Below, one piece after another: positions 12,601 to 26,492 of a stretch of DNA of 64,000 bases (position 1 is its first letter; each line of letters begins with the position of its first letter). The translations under genes and the position numbers were made by a program. Under the pieces are notes generated by a model. That model saw nothing but the letters and a program-made list of their open reading frames with translations, had not been told where the DNA came from and searched no databases. Location: the NCBI GenBank assembly GCA_023238725.1, contig CM041544.1, positions 4,856,001 to 4,920,000 of the forward strand, in the 5' to 3' direction. The DNA comes from Scortum barcoo (taxonomy: Eukaryota; Chordata; Actinopteri; Centrarchiformes; Terapontidae).

Positions 12601-15600
12601 ATTTACTGGATCTTTGGTTCATGGATTTTATGATAACTGTTCGGCACTAGACTTCCAACCATGAGAACTATCCTTTAGGGTTTAGTGTCCAGTTACCTTC
12701 AAAAGCTTGTTTAGTTTAGTCAAAGACAATACAGCACTAAAGGTCATCTTAACCAGGAAAAATGACACATTTAGCAGGTTTGACCAAAGATGTTTCGGGT
12801 TACCTCATCTCTAATGAGGTGATCAAGAATCTGAGTTTTGGGACTCGGTTTACCCGCCGCTCCAGAGCCAGCTTCAGGGCCCCACAGCCTTGTTTTATAA
12901 TCTGATCAGTCTGTGAAAGAAAAAAAAGGACATGACGGGGAAAAGTATTCACTACAAAAATATGTTATACTGTAAAGGGCTATAGGTTACCTTGCTATGT
13001 GCATTTTTCTCTCTCTGGCCTAATATAGCTGTGACCTTGGTGAGGGTGAGCTGGTACCAGAACTCCTCATCCCCACCCAGGGCTTGGGCTTTGTCCAGCA
13101 GGATCAGAGCCTGGGCATAGTTTTGCTCTTCACAAGCCAGAATGGCCAGACTGAGCAGACTTCTTGCCATTGCTTTCTGATCACCAAGCTCCTGATCAGA
13201 GAGAATTTGAAAAAGAAAGGACGTAAATACTTTGTATACTTAAGTGGGCAAAGACCTGTGTCAACCATAAACTGTAGGTTAACATTTGCAGGTGTATAAT
13301 ATGATTCAGTCTGGTATGCCCAAGAAAGCAAAAAAAAAAAAGATTTTGAAAATGCAACACTCGTTGGTCAGATTCTATTACACTGTCAATTCTTTCTCTT
13401 TCAGCTCACCATGGCCACCAAGTGGGCGTCTGCCAGGAGCTGCCTGGCTGGTTGATAGAGCCCCATGCTGAGGCAAACCTCGGCTTTGTCCAGCCAGATG
13501 TCCTGAGCACACACATCCATACTCTGTTGCTCAAACACAGAATTTTCCTCCATGTTCTGAAAAATCAACAAAATATAGGACTCAAAGTCTAAACAGACCA
13601 TGATTTTTAAAACTGCACACACACTGTTCAGGGGGAAGCCACATGAGAAGTGCAAAAACACGCTCATGCAAAAAAAGTGTGTCCAACAGATGAGAAACTC
13701 TTCCGTTTTACTCTGTTAGGATTTTATTGTCAAAGTTTATGGGATGGGCCCTACTGATTTATATATATGGATGTATATGGACAAGAAATGTTGTAACTAT
13801 TAATAATTATCAGAAAAAATAATTATCACCTCACAAAACTGGTTTATGAATTGAGACTCATTCCAGATTTACGAGACAAGTAATATGTCATGAGCCTCAT
13901 TAATCTGCCACTACTCAATTTCACATTAAAAAAGTGCTTATCATAGCATACAGTGTTCACCAGTATAAAGCACTTGTGGGCACTTGCCCTCCATCCTTCA
14001 TACTAAAACTAGAGTAAATGAAATATTTTGTCAAACTTGTAAACCCTTATGAATGTGAAGCATTTGATGCAAAATTGAAAACAGCTGTATTTATTTTGTA
14101 AGAAGCAGGCATACCTGATTGTAAGCTTTGTGAAGGCCTCTCTCCTGTGAAAGAGCAATTGCTCTGCGGCACCTGCAATCATGAACATCGTATAATAGGT
14201 CATTAAAGCAAAATGTACTAATTAAATCTTTATAGCTGAGTTGACATACCCCATCTGTTCCTGTTCCTGGATTCTACTCAGAATCAAGATCTTCTTCTGA
14301 TATGGTGAATGTGTCACCAAACCCAGCCGGCAACAGGTCCTCATAATTCTGATTACATGAAAGAAGAGCAACAAGAAACATGCAACATCACTGCATAACG
14401 TTTAATTAGTAAGTAGCTAATGGCACCACAAGTTTATTCTTATCAGTTCCCTGGTTTTCTGTGCTTCCCTGGGTTGTGAGCTGCTTTAACAGATTAAGAT
14501 TAGCTGACTTACAGTAAAATCATTTTCATCCCAGATTTAACTAAGGTGAACTGGCCTACATTACCAACAATGTAACTGGCCTGCTGACAATTCAGTTGGA
14601 TATTTTAGTAGTAGTTAGTAGCCAGGAGCAGCTAGCCTCAAGCAGAGATGAGGAGCTACAGAGGCCTGGCAATTGATCAAACTTTTACTCCCCTCTGGTT
14701 CCACAAAATACATTTCATTCTCTCTCTCTCTGTAAACAGACTTTGATATGTGAAATTGGTAAATTGCTAGAGTTCCCCTTTGATTGTTTATCAGTGTTTT
14801 TACCTAAGTTGGTAGAAGTCGGAGAGGCTCTTCCTGTCCAAAAGGTCATGAGCAATGACCTCTGCTAGATGCATTATGGGGAGGGTCAGGTGGTCGAGTA
14901 AGAGTGAATGAAGCTCTTTTTCCAGCAGGTTGAGATAAAACAGGCTTTGCGCCTACAGGCACACAAACACAGAGAAAAATAAAGAAGTAAAAATCTGACT
15001 CTTACAGGGATACCAATGTTGAAAACACTCTGAGAAATGTGAAGGAGAGATATGAAGTCTTGCCTGCTTTGTAATGCTGCGTTTATTGATACAGTTGGGG
15101 TTACTGTTGGTTCTGAAGATCTGTCTGGCCTGGGCAGGACAGATGAAGCGAGCCCAGTCCTTTGGGGTGGAAGGAAGTGTCTGATCCAGGACAATGGGTT
15201 TGGGTTTCTCCTCTGCAGGGGATGGCTGGATAAACAGATTAGACACAGAATTGATTTTTTTTGTTATTGCTTATCTATAATAAGCTTTAAAAATGAAGTA
15301 AAATTAATACAAGTTCAGTAAATGCCTGTCAGGAATATTTTTACCGCCCCCAATAATTTACGTAACAATATGCAAATTGTGAGTGTACACATAGTATCAG
15401 ATACCATGTTGAAACTTAATACATGCTGTATCAATTTTCATAATAAATAAATTGTGAGTAAGAGAGCTGTTGACAACAAGTTGTGTAACTTGTAGTGGAT
15501 CTTACACACTAGTAGAAACTGTGTAAATCAAGAAAATTCTACATCAGATCTGAAGTAAAGGACTTACATCTTTGACTTTTTTGCCTTTGCCCTTGTCTTT

Positions 15601-18600
15601 GCCTATTTTGGATCCAGCAGAGGGAGGAGGCTGGAGTGACTGACTCTTTGCCATCTCAATGGAAATCTCACAAGCTACTGCCATGGATACCTGAAGTGAC
15701 AAACACAACCAAAACAATTGCATGTTCAACTCAACTCAAATATAATTTGCATTTAAGTCTCATCCACCGTGACAAAGCTGAGTGATGTAGTGATGTAGTA
15801 AAGATGCAGTACCTGCCATATCTGAAGTACGAAGTTGTAGGCTCGGAGCAGGTTAAGCTGGTGGTCAGGTGAGGTCTTGCCTGCCAGGACAGCAAGCAGA
15901 GTGTGTGCCCGTACCAAGCTGTCAAGGCACCGCACCTCCTTCAGATTCACCAAACTTTGTGTGAATAAAAGACCCTGGACTCCAACCAGGGACTCGCATT
16001 CCCCTGAACTCAGAACACTTTTTTGGGACTTGTCCTCTGGGGAAAGATACACAAGAGAGACAATAATCTGTAAATATAACTGATCAGCATCATTAATCTT
16101 ATTTTTACATATACAAAAACAGCCAATAGTACAGAAGCACATATCTCTATAATTAGTTTCCACTTTTTCTTTTATTTGAGTGTTGAGCTTGTCTCTCAGG
16201 GAATATTTAATAGGGCTCATGGCAGGAGACTAAAAAGACTTCTCACAGCAGTCTTTTAAATAGTGCTGTGCTATTCTCAGTGGGCACCCACAGGGGATCT
16301 TGAGAAAATAAGTTTCTTTGTCTGGTCAGTTCTTTTTCTTCTGAACAGTAGTTAGCTTGGTTTAATGTTTACACAGGGTGACAATTAAAATTCAAATACA
16401 AACAATGAATTCCATTGCTGATGCAACTATGAACAAGCAGAGGCAAAGTCCCTTTCTGGATCAGACAGATGTTAGATGTTATTCTCCTTAGACTAATATG
16501 GTGTAAAACCACAGGGGTTCTCTAAGACAAAAGCATACAGTCACACGTTTTCATTTGCAACCACGCACAAACTCAATCCATATGGCAAAGGACCCTTGGC
16601 GTTTCGTGCCCACATGCATACCTTGAGGGGGATACTCAAGTGTGAACAATGAATGAACAAATGTAACTAGTCATTCATGTCGTGACACAATGTACAAGAT
16701 GAGTCAAAGAGTTTTACCTGCTCCTTCTGTCTGCTCAGTTTCCAAGTGTAGAAGGATGTCTATGGCCCACTGAACCTGGTGTTGGGCATCAGCTTTGGAG
16801 AAGTTGTGACAGTGCAGCCACTCTCCAAACTCCAACAGAAGGCTGACCTTCTGCCACTGAGTCTCTACACTCTGTTAACACATGGTTTCACAAACATAAC
16901 AGTTGATCTAACAGATTCTTAAAGATGTTTTTTACCATTTTGCCTTTGTTTGATAGTTGTCAGGAAATCTCACTATGTGGACTAGAGCTTGGGGTGAAGT
17001 GACACCTTTGGCCAAATGTCATCCTAAACCTAAAGGGTAAGACATCTAATACAATATGCTGTTGTCCTGTGTGCCAGGTGACAGCAAGGGGCACTTGGAA
17101 AGACGGTTGTAATGACATACTGTCTCCACATGATGGTGCTAGACACTTTTCTAGAAATACTACTTGTGCTTAGCGCAATAAGACTACACAGAAAATAAAA
17201 TGATTTCCTTTGTGACTTGAACCTTCCAGTATGACAAATTCCAACATCATTTATCTGCATGACTCTGCTGATGTATCAGGTGGTGATGTAATGGTATAAT
17301 GAGGCAGAGGAATTACCGACAGAGACGTGATGGATTTCTGGTAGTATGTGAGCTGTTGGGTTATACTGCCAGCACACAATGCCACACGATGCCACATAAA
17401 TGAACAGCACTGCTCTCCTTCGTCCTCTAACTTCTGCATGTCCATCAGGACACTTTCTCCCAGTCGTGCTTTTACCAGTATTCGGTATTTCAGCAGAGCT
17501 CTGGCAAAACACAGAGGACAATCAGATTTTTTTTGTTTTCTGTCTACCTTTCTTGTCTCTTTCATATCTTTCCCTGAACCCCCATTGTGTTACTGTTTTA
17601 CTCACAGCCGGTGACTGGTGGGAGGCATGTCTCTCAAAGCTTGGTCCAGCAGCTGCAGAGCACTTTTCCAGTCAGTTTTATCAATGTGGATGTGGAGCAA
17701 CAAACTGTAAATTGCCACTCTCAGGGTTTGGTCCTCTTCACCTACTCACAGGTTCATATATTGATACACAGAAATGCATACTTAGATGGCTGATCTGTAA
17801 TTCAGTTTAAGGAACTGTGTGTTTATTATGTAGCTGTACAAAGCTGTACAAAAAGACCATCGAAGGCAATTATCACAGGCCCCAAAGTTTCTCAGCTGAA
17901 GCATTTCAGGATCATCTTACCTGTTGCTTCTAGTTTAGAACTCCCAAGAGGTAGTGCTGTCAAGGTCAGCAAGCCTTTCACTTTGCCCTGGTTCTGAAAT
18001 AGAAAGGTAAAGTATTAACACTTCCGTTGCTGAAAGGGTGATAAGAAAGAATTGCGGTAGTGGTGGATGGTTACTTCTAGTAAAGGCTTACCGTACAGTT
18101 TAAGATAAATTGCTTTCTAAACTTGCCCTGTAAATGACCATGTACGCTTATCTGTAAATCCGCTTCCACACCCACAGCATGCAACATTACTGGGTGCAGT
18201 TACGCGGGCCAGGTAGTCTTGTAGTAGTAGTAGTAGTAGTAGTAGTTTTGATCACTCTTGGGCATCCCATCAGAATTTCCCACAAGACACTGCTGTATTG
18301 CGTGATGCTTTTTTTCCACCCCTGATAACTGCAGATCGCAGAAATGCTGAAGAACAGTGTCAAGTTGTAAAGAACTCCACATATAAACATTCATTCTGAA
18401 TTCTGACATATGCTGCCTTTAATTATGGATTTTAAATAATATTTTTTCCGGCTGAACGACTGTTTATCCCCCTGACTGAATTACTGTCCACAGGCAGCGC
18501 TGGGAGATGTTTTCACACACTTGAGCACACCCACAAGTTCTCTCCTCTGTAGCACCCTCAAGAAAACTTTTCATCAACTTTATCCTCAATTAAAGATAAC

Positions 18601-21600
18601 AGAGTAAGTTTAAAAACTGTGCCTCTCTGTTTTACAGCACAGGAAGTGATGCTGTTAAGATAAATAAATAAGTGAAATAGAAAATATGACGAAAGAGAAA
18701 ATAGAAAAAAATAAGAGGACACGAAAGGTCAGTTCTACTTGTCACTCAGTTCTTTTTTTGCTCACTCGTTGTTCATTTTCTCGGTGGTAGTTTTTTTGCT
18801 GCACTTTGGTCTTGTCAGCAGTTGGCATGACTTAAAATTTTAAAGTTCTAGGAAAGACTTGTCTGATGCTGAGGCTGGGAAGGGGCTGGAACATTTCCCT
18901 CTACGGAGGGGCAGACTCTGTTTCTGTGGTTTCCCTTGTTGTTGTTGTGCTGTTTTATCGCTGCTGTTTAGGAGCTGAGCTGCACCACTAATAATATTTA
19001 GTTGTTAAACATAGTTTTGCACTAGCCCATATTTAAGCCAGGTGCTTTTTGGTGAAGGAAAAAAGGTATCTGCACACTGGATTAATGCTTCCAAAAAATA
19101 CTGAAAAACACTGAATCCTTCTTTTCAAATATCTCAAATGTTTACATGTCTATTCAAATACTGATAATAGTGTAATATAATATATAATTTTGCAATTTCT
19201 GTAACCATTGTGAAACCATTGTGTTTTTCTTCCTGATTTGTATCTGTGAGGTTCTGTAGGTTGCTATAAATAATCTTGTATAATAAATGCAATGTAGTCC
19301 ACTGATGAAGACTCGAGAGACTACAAACATAATAGAAATTCCTTCAAGGATTTAGTTTTTCTTTTGTTAAAACCTTAGAGGACAACTGTGAAAATTGTAC
19401 TAGGAGTTAAGCAAGTGCTATAAAAAAATCTACTCTTGCTTACACATGGTACCAATACAAAAAAACAGACCAAATTATAAGGATTAAGGAGAATGTGTGA
19501 ATAGGGCTGAAGAAGGGCTTGTACATTTCCATATTTTGGTATGGTATTGGCTAGAGCAATCAGGATCTTCTCCAGGGGCTTTTGGAGCTGCCATCTTTCC
19601 TCAGGTGTCTTTGTCAGGGGTAGACAAGTGTTCCAGTAATGCCTGGCAGCTGCAAAACACAATGCTGGATCCTCAGCCTTTACTGCATAGCTATGGACAA
19701 AAGATGATAGCAACCAAGTATAAGTTAAGAATTTTGAAAAGTAGCAAGAGAAAGACGTGAGGGAACATTTTTTAGGGAACAAGTTTATTCATAAGCCGTA
19801 CCTTACACTGGACAGGAGCACCTTCATGGCCTCTCTGTAAGCATGTAGATCTCCATTGGACTCATGGACTAAACTCAAACCCCTTAAACAAGTGGCACTG
19901 CTCAGCATCTCATTCACCGCAGTCGGGCCATACCTTGGGATGTGAGGAAATGTATTAGCTGTCAGTCAGTCGACTAATCAATCAGCCAAAATGTGCTCTG
20001 GAAAAATCAGAAACTTTGCAACTTAATTCATTCCATAATTGGAAAGCAATGCTCGCTAATATGCATCAACTGCAAAACTCTTATACATGCACAATATGTC
20101 ACCTAGCCCTCAGAAAGCTTTCTAGGCAAAATCACTCAATCACTCCTCTAACACCTACCTGTAGTGCTTTCCAGAACTATGCACACAATATATCATAGTC
20201 ATATCAAGTCAAGGCTTTCCTGCCCATTTTTAAGGATTAGAGAAAAAAAGACAGACCTACATGGGTATTTCCTAAAATTTTCTTATTTTTTAAATGAACT
20301 ATAATCAGCTAACTACACTTACAAAACACAAGGCACTGTGTTAAGGCTTTTGGCCGCCGCTTCTTCCAGTTGCAGAGCGCTCTTGGTGCAGCACAACACC
20401 AAGCTGTGGTCCTTGGCATAGTGGCAGAAGGCAGCCAGCTGGCACCACACCTGCAGCTCCACCACAGCGTCAGTCCAGCTGCATTCAGAAGCCATGCTCA
20501 CCAGCTTTAAGGTGAGGAGAGAGAGGAGGGAAGGGGAGGAAAATGGAGAGGGGGTAGGGAGGAGAGGGGAGGAGGAAGTGAAAGAAAAGACCAGAAGAGG
20601 GATGGTGAGAAAAGCAGGGTGGGAATTAAGGAAAGCAAGAAGGGAATGAATTGGGAGGTGTGAGTGAAAAGAGGAAAGGTGGTGATGGAGGAGACAGAAG
20701 AGGAAAAGGAAGGGACAGAGATGAAGAAAGAATTGGCGAGGGAAAATTCAGGATGTTAACAGAAGGGTAAAAAATGAGTAATAAAAATAATGGTCAGAAA
20801 AAAAGAGTGTCATGGAGTAAAAAAGTAAGAGGTAATCAGGGATGGAGAGGAAGGTAGCATAGGGATGAGGAGTGAATGGAGGCACAGAAAATGACAGTTT
20901 AGATGGAAGAAAGATTAAGGAGAAGCAGAAAAGAAAAAGCAAAAAATGTGGGAAAGAAGGACAAAGAAAAGGGAGATGGACAAATAGAGCGAGTGGACAG
21001 AATTTAAAGAGGAGAGGAACAATTGAATAAAAACAGAAAGAAATAAAGAAGGAGAATAAAGAGCCGAGGGGAGACGGACTGATGAAAGATTGATAGAAGG
21101 TATGCAGCCTTTAGTCTCACAAAGAGCGATTTACCACAGACAGAATGCACAGCATATCTCATATGAAAAACCTTAATGTGACCAGAGCATGATGATCAAG
21201 GCAGCTACAATATTTAAAGATACTGACACATGATTAGACATAGACCGGGTCTGGGGGCTCATGGGTCATCTTGGCATCTGTTGTTGCCATGTGGATAACA
21301 GATAGTGTAGGAAAACAAGAACAGAGAAGTACATACTGTGGAGAGACTGGGAACAGAGAACTCCATATGCCTCGGGTTCCTATTGCACTGTAGCATCTCC
21401 ACTCCAACCAGCACACGTGTCATCGCCGACACTTCTTCGTTCTCACACTGCAAATGGGGAAGAGACCCATGCATACTGAGCATTTCACTTACAGTGCTCT
21501 GGTGAATAGGCACCATTCCCTTAACTTTAATTATAGAAAAGACATATATATTTATTACTGTTCACTTATAAATTAAACATGAACCTGCAGTATGCTTATC

Positions 21601-24600
21601 ATATATTGTATGTGTTCCAAATACCGCAGAGATGGCCTCCTTGATAATGTATGACTTCCTACTGTGTGGAAAATGAGTTGATGAATGATTTATTGAGATA
21701 AACCCCATTTATATTAACACTACATTTCTTAATTTGCATGGCAAAAAACTAAACTCATTTAACTGCAAAGCACATTGGGCTGAGGGGACTAATGTAGGGC
21801 AGGAAATTCATGGCTGACAAATGGTCGTAGGATTATGGTGACTAATCAAATAGGCCTGTTTAAATGACAAATTATATATCTTTGTCCCACTGTAAAGCAC
21901 CAGAATCAGGACATATGACATCCAGAAATAATCACAGACCAGAGGATACAATGCTGTAATATGGATATGCATGAAGTAACACCTACCACATCAAAACGAT
22001 TAATAGAAATGTCAGGCATCATAAGCCTCCCATTTTATCACATTATAGAGGAACTACGAGGAAACCATAACACAGGATACACTGTGATGTGACACAATTA
22101 TGTTCTGACAATAAGCTATACAGTTGTCTCAGCGGGCATTCACCCTCCTTCACATATTGTGTGGCATATTAAAAAAAAATCTGAAGCAGCCTTTTCATCT
22201 TATGTAGTATACACAGAGGATACAAGCCCAGTGAAATAGAAAATAATTGCACTGGAAAGAATAAAAATATCGTCCTTTTCTGTTGTTTTTTGCTGTTATT
22301 TAAAGACAATTTTGTTACAGCCTTTCTCCATTGATTTGATGCACAAGGGTGACCTTTGAGTTCAAAATGTCAGTGTTTGTTAAAAAAGAGAGCAGAGAAA
22401 AGAAGGAGCAGCTGTAATGTGTGGGAATGCAAGGTGGGAAAATATATGGATATTTGTACAACTTGGTAATAGTGTTATGATCCACTCTTTATCAATTTGA
22501 GACTTTTTTTTAGCAAAGCATACAACATTCGCAGAGTTGATGGACTTGAACCTTAGTTATGTTGTGGTTGTATTTCCTATACACTGTTTAATCTACGGTG
22601 TCTATCCAGGGAGAATACTACAGTATGTGCAGTGTGGCCCGATATGAGAAATCAGTGTCTCACGTCAGCATCTTCATCTTTGTAAAGAAACACTACGAAA
22701 AACATGGTAACACCAGCTATTCCTAAATTAAAATTTGTTCAGGAGTTTAAAGCATCACTGGATTAGAATGGCTGCATCACACAACACAGTTCTTACATAG
22801 ATTAGTTGTTGCTACATATTTACACCCAGTATGTACTTAGTGTAAGTGAGATAACTGAACCAGCGGACAAAAATAACATTAGCTCTGATTAGCTATGATG
22901 GTTTAAAGAAAAGAGTAAAAGAGGTGGGGGCCGACATATCAGACCTGAAACTTGATTACTGCTGTTTAATGATGTAAGTCTTGAAGATTTGAAATTACAT
23001 TTCACAAAAATAACAACATGTGTTTGACTAAAAGTAATCAACGTCACTTAACTTGCATAATCATTTCCCATTTATTCTTAACTTGCATAATCATTTCCCA
23101 TTTATTCTGAACTGTATGACTACCACTTACTCTCAAGCTAATGAGCAGTATACAGACAGAAATTTAATAATATAGATACACTCACAATGGCTTTATCTTT
23201 TGTGCTTCCATTTTTGAGGTGATGCTTAAGATGCTATAGTGACATCTGGTTTATATGCTTCATTGATCTTGATTAAATCGTGTTAGATGTTTCCTTATGA
23301 CTGACTGACTAAATTCTTTACTAGCAAAAACATTTTTAAATGGTGCAACCTGATTCAGTAAAGCACTAATCTGAAACTAGAAAGCAGTTTTTAAGAACTT
23401 AGGATGGACTTAATGTTCAATGTTAGCAATTTATAAACAGATGGTGCAAACAAATCCTGGACTACAATGTAATATCTAATGAACAGTGCTTTGAAGTGTT
23501 TTAGTCTGATGCAGAGAACGGTACCTCATCTTTGGCTTCCATCATTGAGCCAACCTGCTGTTGCAAGAGCCTCTTTATCTGCACCCAAGTGGCCACCACC
23601 TGTTTCCTTGCTGCGATGGATACAGTTTCCCCTGGGATGCTGCTGTTGGATATGCTAAGGGCGTAGTCACACAGCTAGGACGAAGTATAGAAAACAACAG
23701 GGAGCTTAATTTATACAGTATCAGAGTATCAGTGAGAATTACTTGGAATGCTATCAGCAGTCTGAGAAGCTCAGTAGGTAGAACATGACATTAACATAGT
23801 CCGAATTATGCATAATACCAAATGATTAACATGGTTATATGGATCAAAGTGTCTATCCATTAGCATACATTATTATATGTTTCTATAAGACCCTGTACAC
23901 TCTGGACATTCTCTGGCTGCAGACACGACAGGCTTACACAGAAGACTCAGAATTCAATAAGACTTTGTTCCGACACTGTATCTGACCCCGCTGTACTGTA
24001 GACTATCTATAAAAAATGTATCGGGAAGGATAATTTTTTATCTTTCCTTCAAAAAGGAAACAGACACGATGAAATTTAGTTAATAATTCACTGATAAAGT
24101 GCCTTTCATCTGGAGTTAGAGCTGATATTCATGGTGGATCCTTAGAATAGAAAAGGGGAAAGGAAACAGGGTTTAATTGGCAACTGCAGCAAGAAGACCA
24201 GATAAATCACAACTTCAATGGCAAAAAGAAACTCAGCCATGAAAGCTACATGTGAGTGTGTATGCATGGTCGGATAATAATGCCTTTCAAAGGATGAACC
24301 AGATGACAAAATTCTGAGAAGGCTTCAACTTTTCACCTGTGATGTTCTTACATCTGTCATGATGTCATATCAAGAAGGAATCAGTGTTTCCTGAGAGGCC
24401 TTGTATTTCTTAGATACAGATACAAACACAAACTGTATGAAACCTAAACAAGACCTTTATCTTTGAGGCATTTTTGCCTTTACTGTTAAGACTCAATATA
24501 TACAATCTGGCTTTTTCTTTGCATTTGTGTCTGTTCTGATGAAACCTATTACCTTTTTCACATAATACTGTATCTCATTTCAGGGAATGGATGTAGTAGA

Positions 24601-26440
24601 CACAGATTTGTCAGTCACATTTTATGTGGAATGACATGAGGTTTGCCCCAAAATAAGATAAAACCTCATCATCTACCATAATTCATAAAATAAAAAGATG
24701 ACATTTGGAAGGTGAAAAGCAAGCTTTGATAAAGTTTAAACTGTGGTTTGAAGAGTGGAATATGACTTAAAAGTTTTAAACTTTAAAAGAGTTGACAGTG
24801 TGTAAACGGTCTCATACATAATGTTTGCACATCTGTCCAAAAGATTAAAATTTTAGTTTCTGAGCACGTCTTTCTAAGAAGCAAACTCTCAACTTCAAAC
24901 TTTGGAGATTATACACATATTCCTTTCTGAGTTTCAACACACTCCTTTCTGCTCTTTTTAGAGATTCTGATCTGTCTTTAAGCTTTGAATGCTTGAATTC
25001 CAGACATTGTTTTCACAGTGGAAAGATAAGAAAAAAAAAGGAGCTCAACCAACTCAAAAACACCCCAATCAGTCCGGGAGGGATCTGACAGAAGGTCAAT
25101 CATCTTTGCTTTAACAAAGTACAACAAATCAACAGATTTCCAACAAAACACGCTTTGATTACTCTGCACTGTGCATACAGGCCCATGAAAAAGCTGTTTC
25201 TGAGTTGTCATTATTTTGTTAGATGATGGTGATGATGAGGTTTTTAAACACTGGGGAAAATACTCTAATTTATCATCATTTATCATCGAGCCTACTTCAG
25301 GATTAATTATGTATATATATATATATTCAATAAAAAATAAGGATAGACACAGAGAATGATTATACATATAATTATTCTTTGTGCCTATCCTTATTTTTTA
25401 TCTTTATGCAAGTATAGTGACTTTCTTAAATGATAATGTCATGATTATAGGGAGTTTTAATAAAAGATGTATAGTGTCAGAGAGCACACGTTGGTGACAT
25501 AGGTACATGAACTGGTGTAGGTGGCTCTACCAAACAGTCGTGTTCATGTAAAAAAATTTTATGTCAAAGCTTAATGCTTATTATGCTTATAAGCTTGTGT
25601 AATAATGTACAGCCACACACAATTGCCCACTGCCCCTAGGCCTCTCCCACATCCACACACTGACATACCTCTGCTGCCTTGCGGACATCCTGCAGGGCAG
25701 AGGGGTCTGAGAAAGCCCCATGGGTGCTGGAAGCCTTCTCCATTCCCTTTTCAGCTCTGTTTTTGCCCTTGTCTACTGGCGGAGCTGGCTCGATGCTCTC
25801 TGGTCCACACAGGGGCTGAATCAACCCCCGAGCCACAGCGTCGCACAGCAGCACAAACAGAGCGCGATTCCTGAGAAACAAAACACAAACAATGTTCCAA
25901 ACTGACATTATCTGGAAAAACAAGGACTGAAAGTTGGGCTTGAAGGCCCAACTTTGTTTTTACATTTTAGTTCTTTCTGAAAGTAAAAACCACAGATTCA
26001 GATGGCAAAAATGTTTGCTTGGCCTCATCGGTCCATGGGAATGTCACCGAATCTCAAAATCCGGTAATTATTGCTATGCCCAAGGATAGTTTGGTCTGTT
26101 TTGATGAACATTCACTGCTTGTTTCCATAACCATAAATAAGAGCAGAGCTTAAACCGCCTCTTTTTCTGTGAGTGAGCTAAGAGCCAGTGAAAATACAAT
26201 AACAAACATTTTTCAAAAGTCAACTTTGACTGTGACTTAAAAGATTTTCTGAGGACAAGAGTGCAAATTGCAGTTATCAGCTGAAAAAGTAATAATATCC
26301 ACGTTCCACCCTGATTGACAAAATACATTTACATGGCAGTCCACTGAGGGTTGAGTGAATGATTGCTGGCCTGACACTAAACTCACTGAGTCATCTAAAA
26401 AGTGTACCGTCATCAGTCTAAAATAAGCTATGTATATAGG

Positions 26441-26492
<52 letters not shown>

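Noticed and set aside
17400..17810. 136-codon plus-strand open frame
   Set aside because: Antisense to CFAP46 exons 26 and 27 and the short intron between them.
23766..23840. tRNA gene
   Set aside because: Only an A-box-like segment is present; no acceptor stem, anticodon arm or B-box.
25605..25874. Plus-strand open frames of 61-89 codons
   Set aside because: Antisense to exon 19, whose minus-strand reading is conserved in CFAP46.
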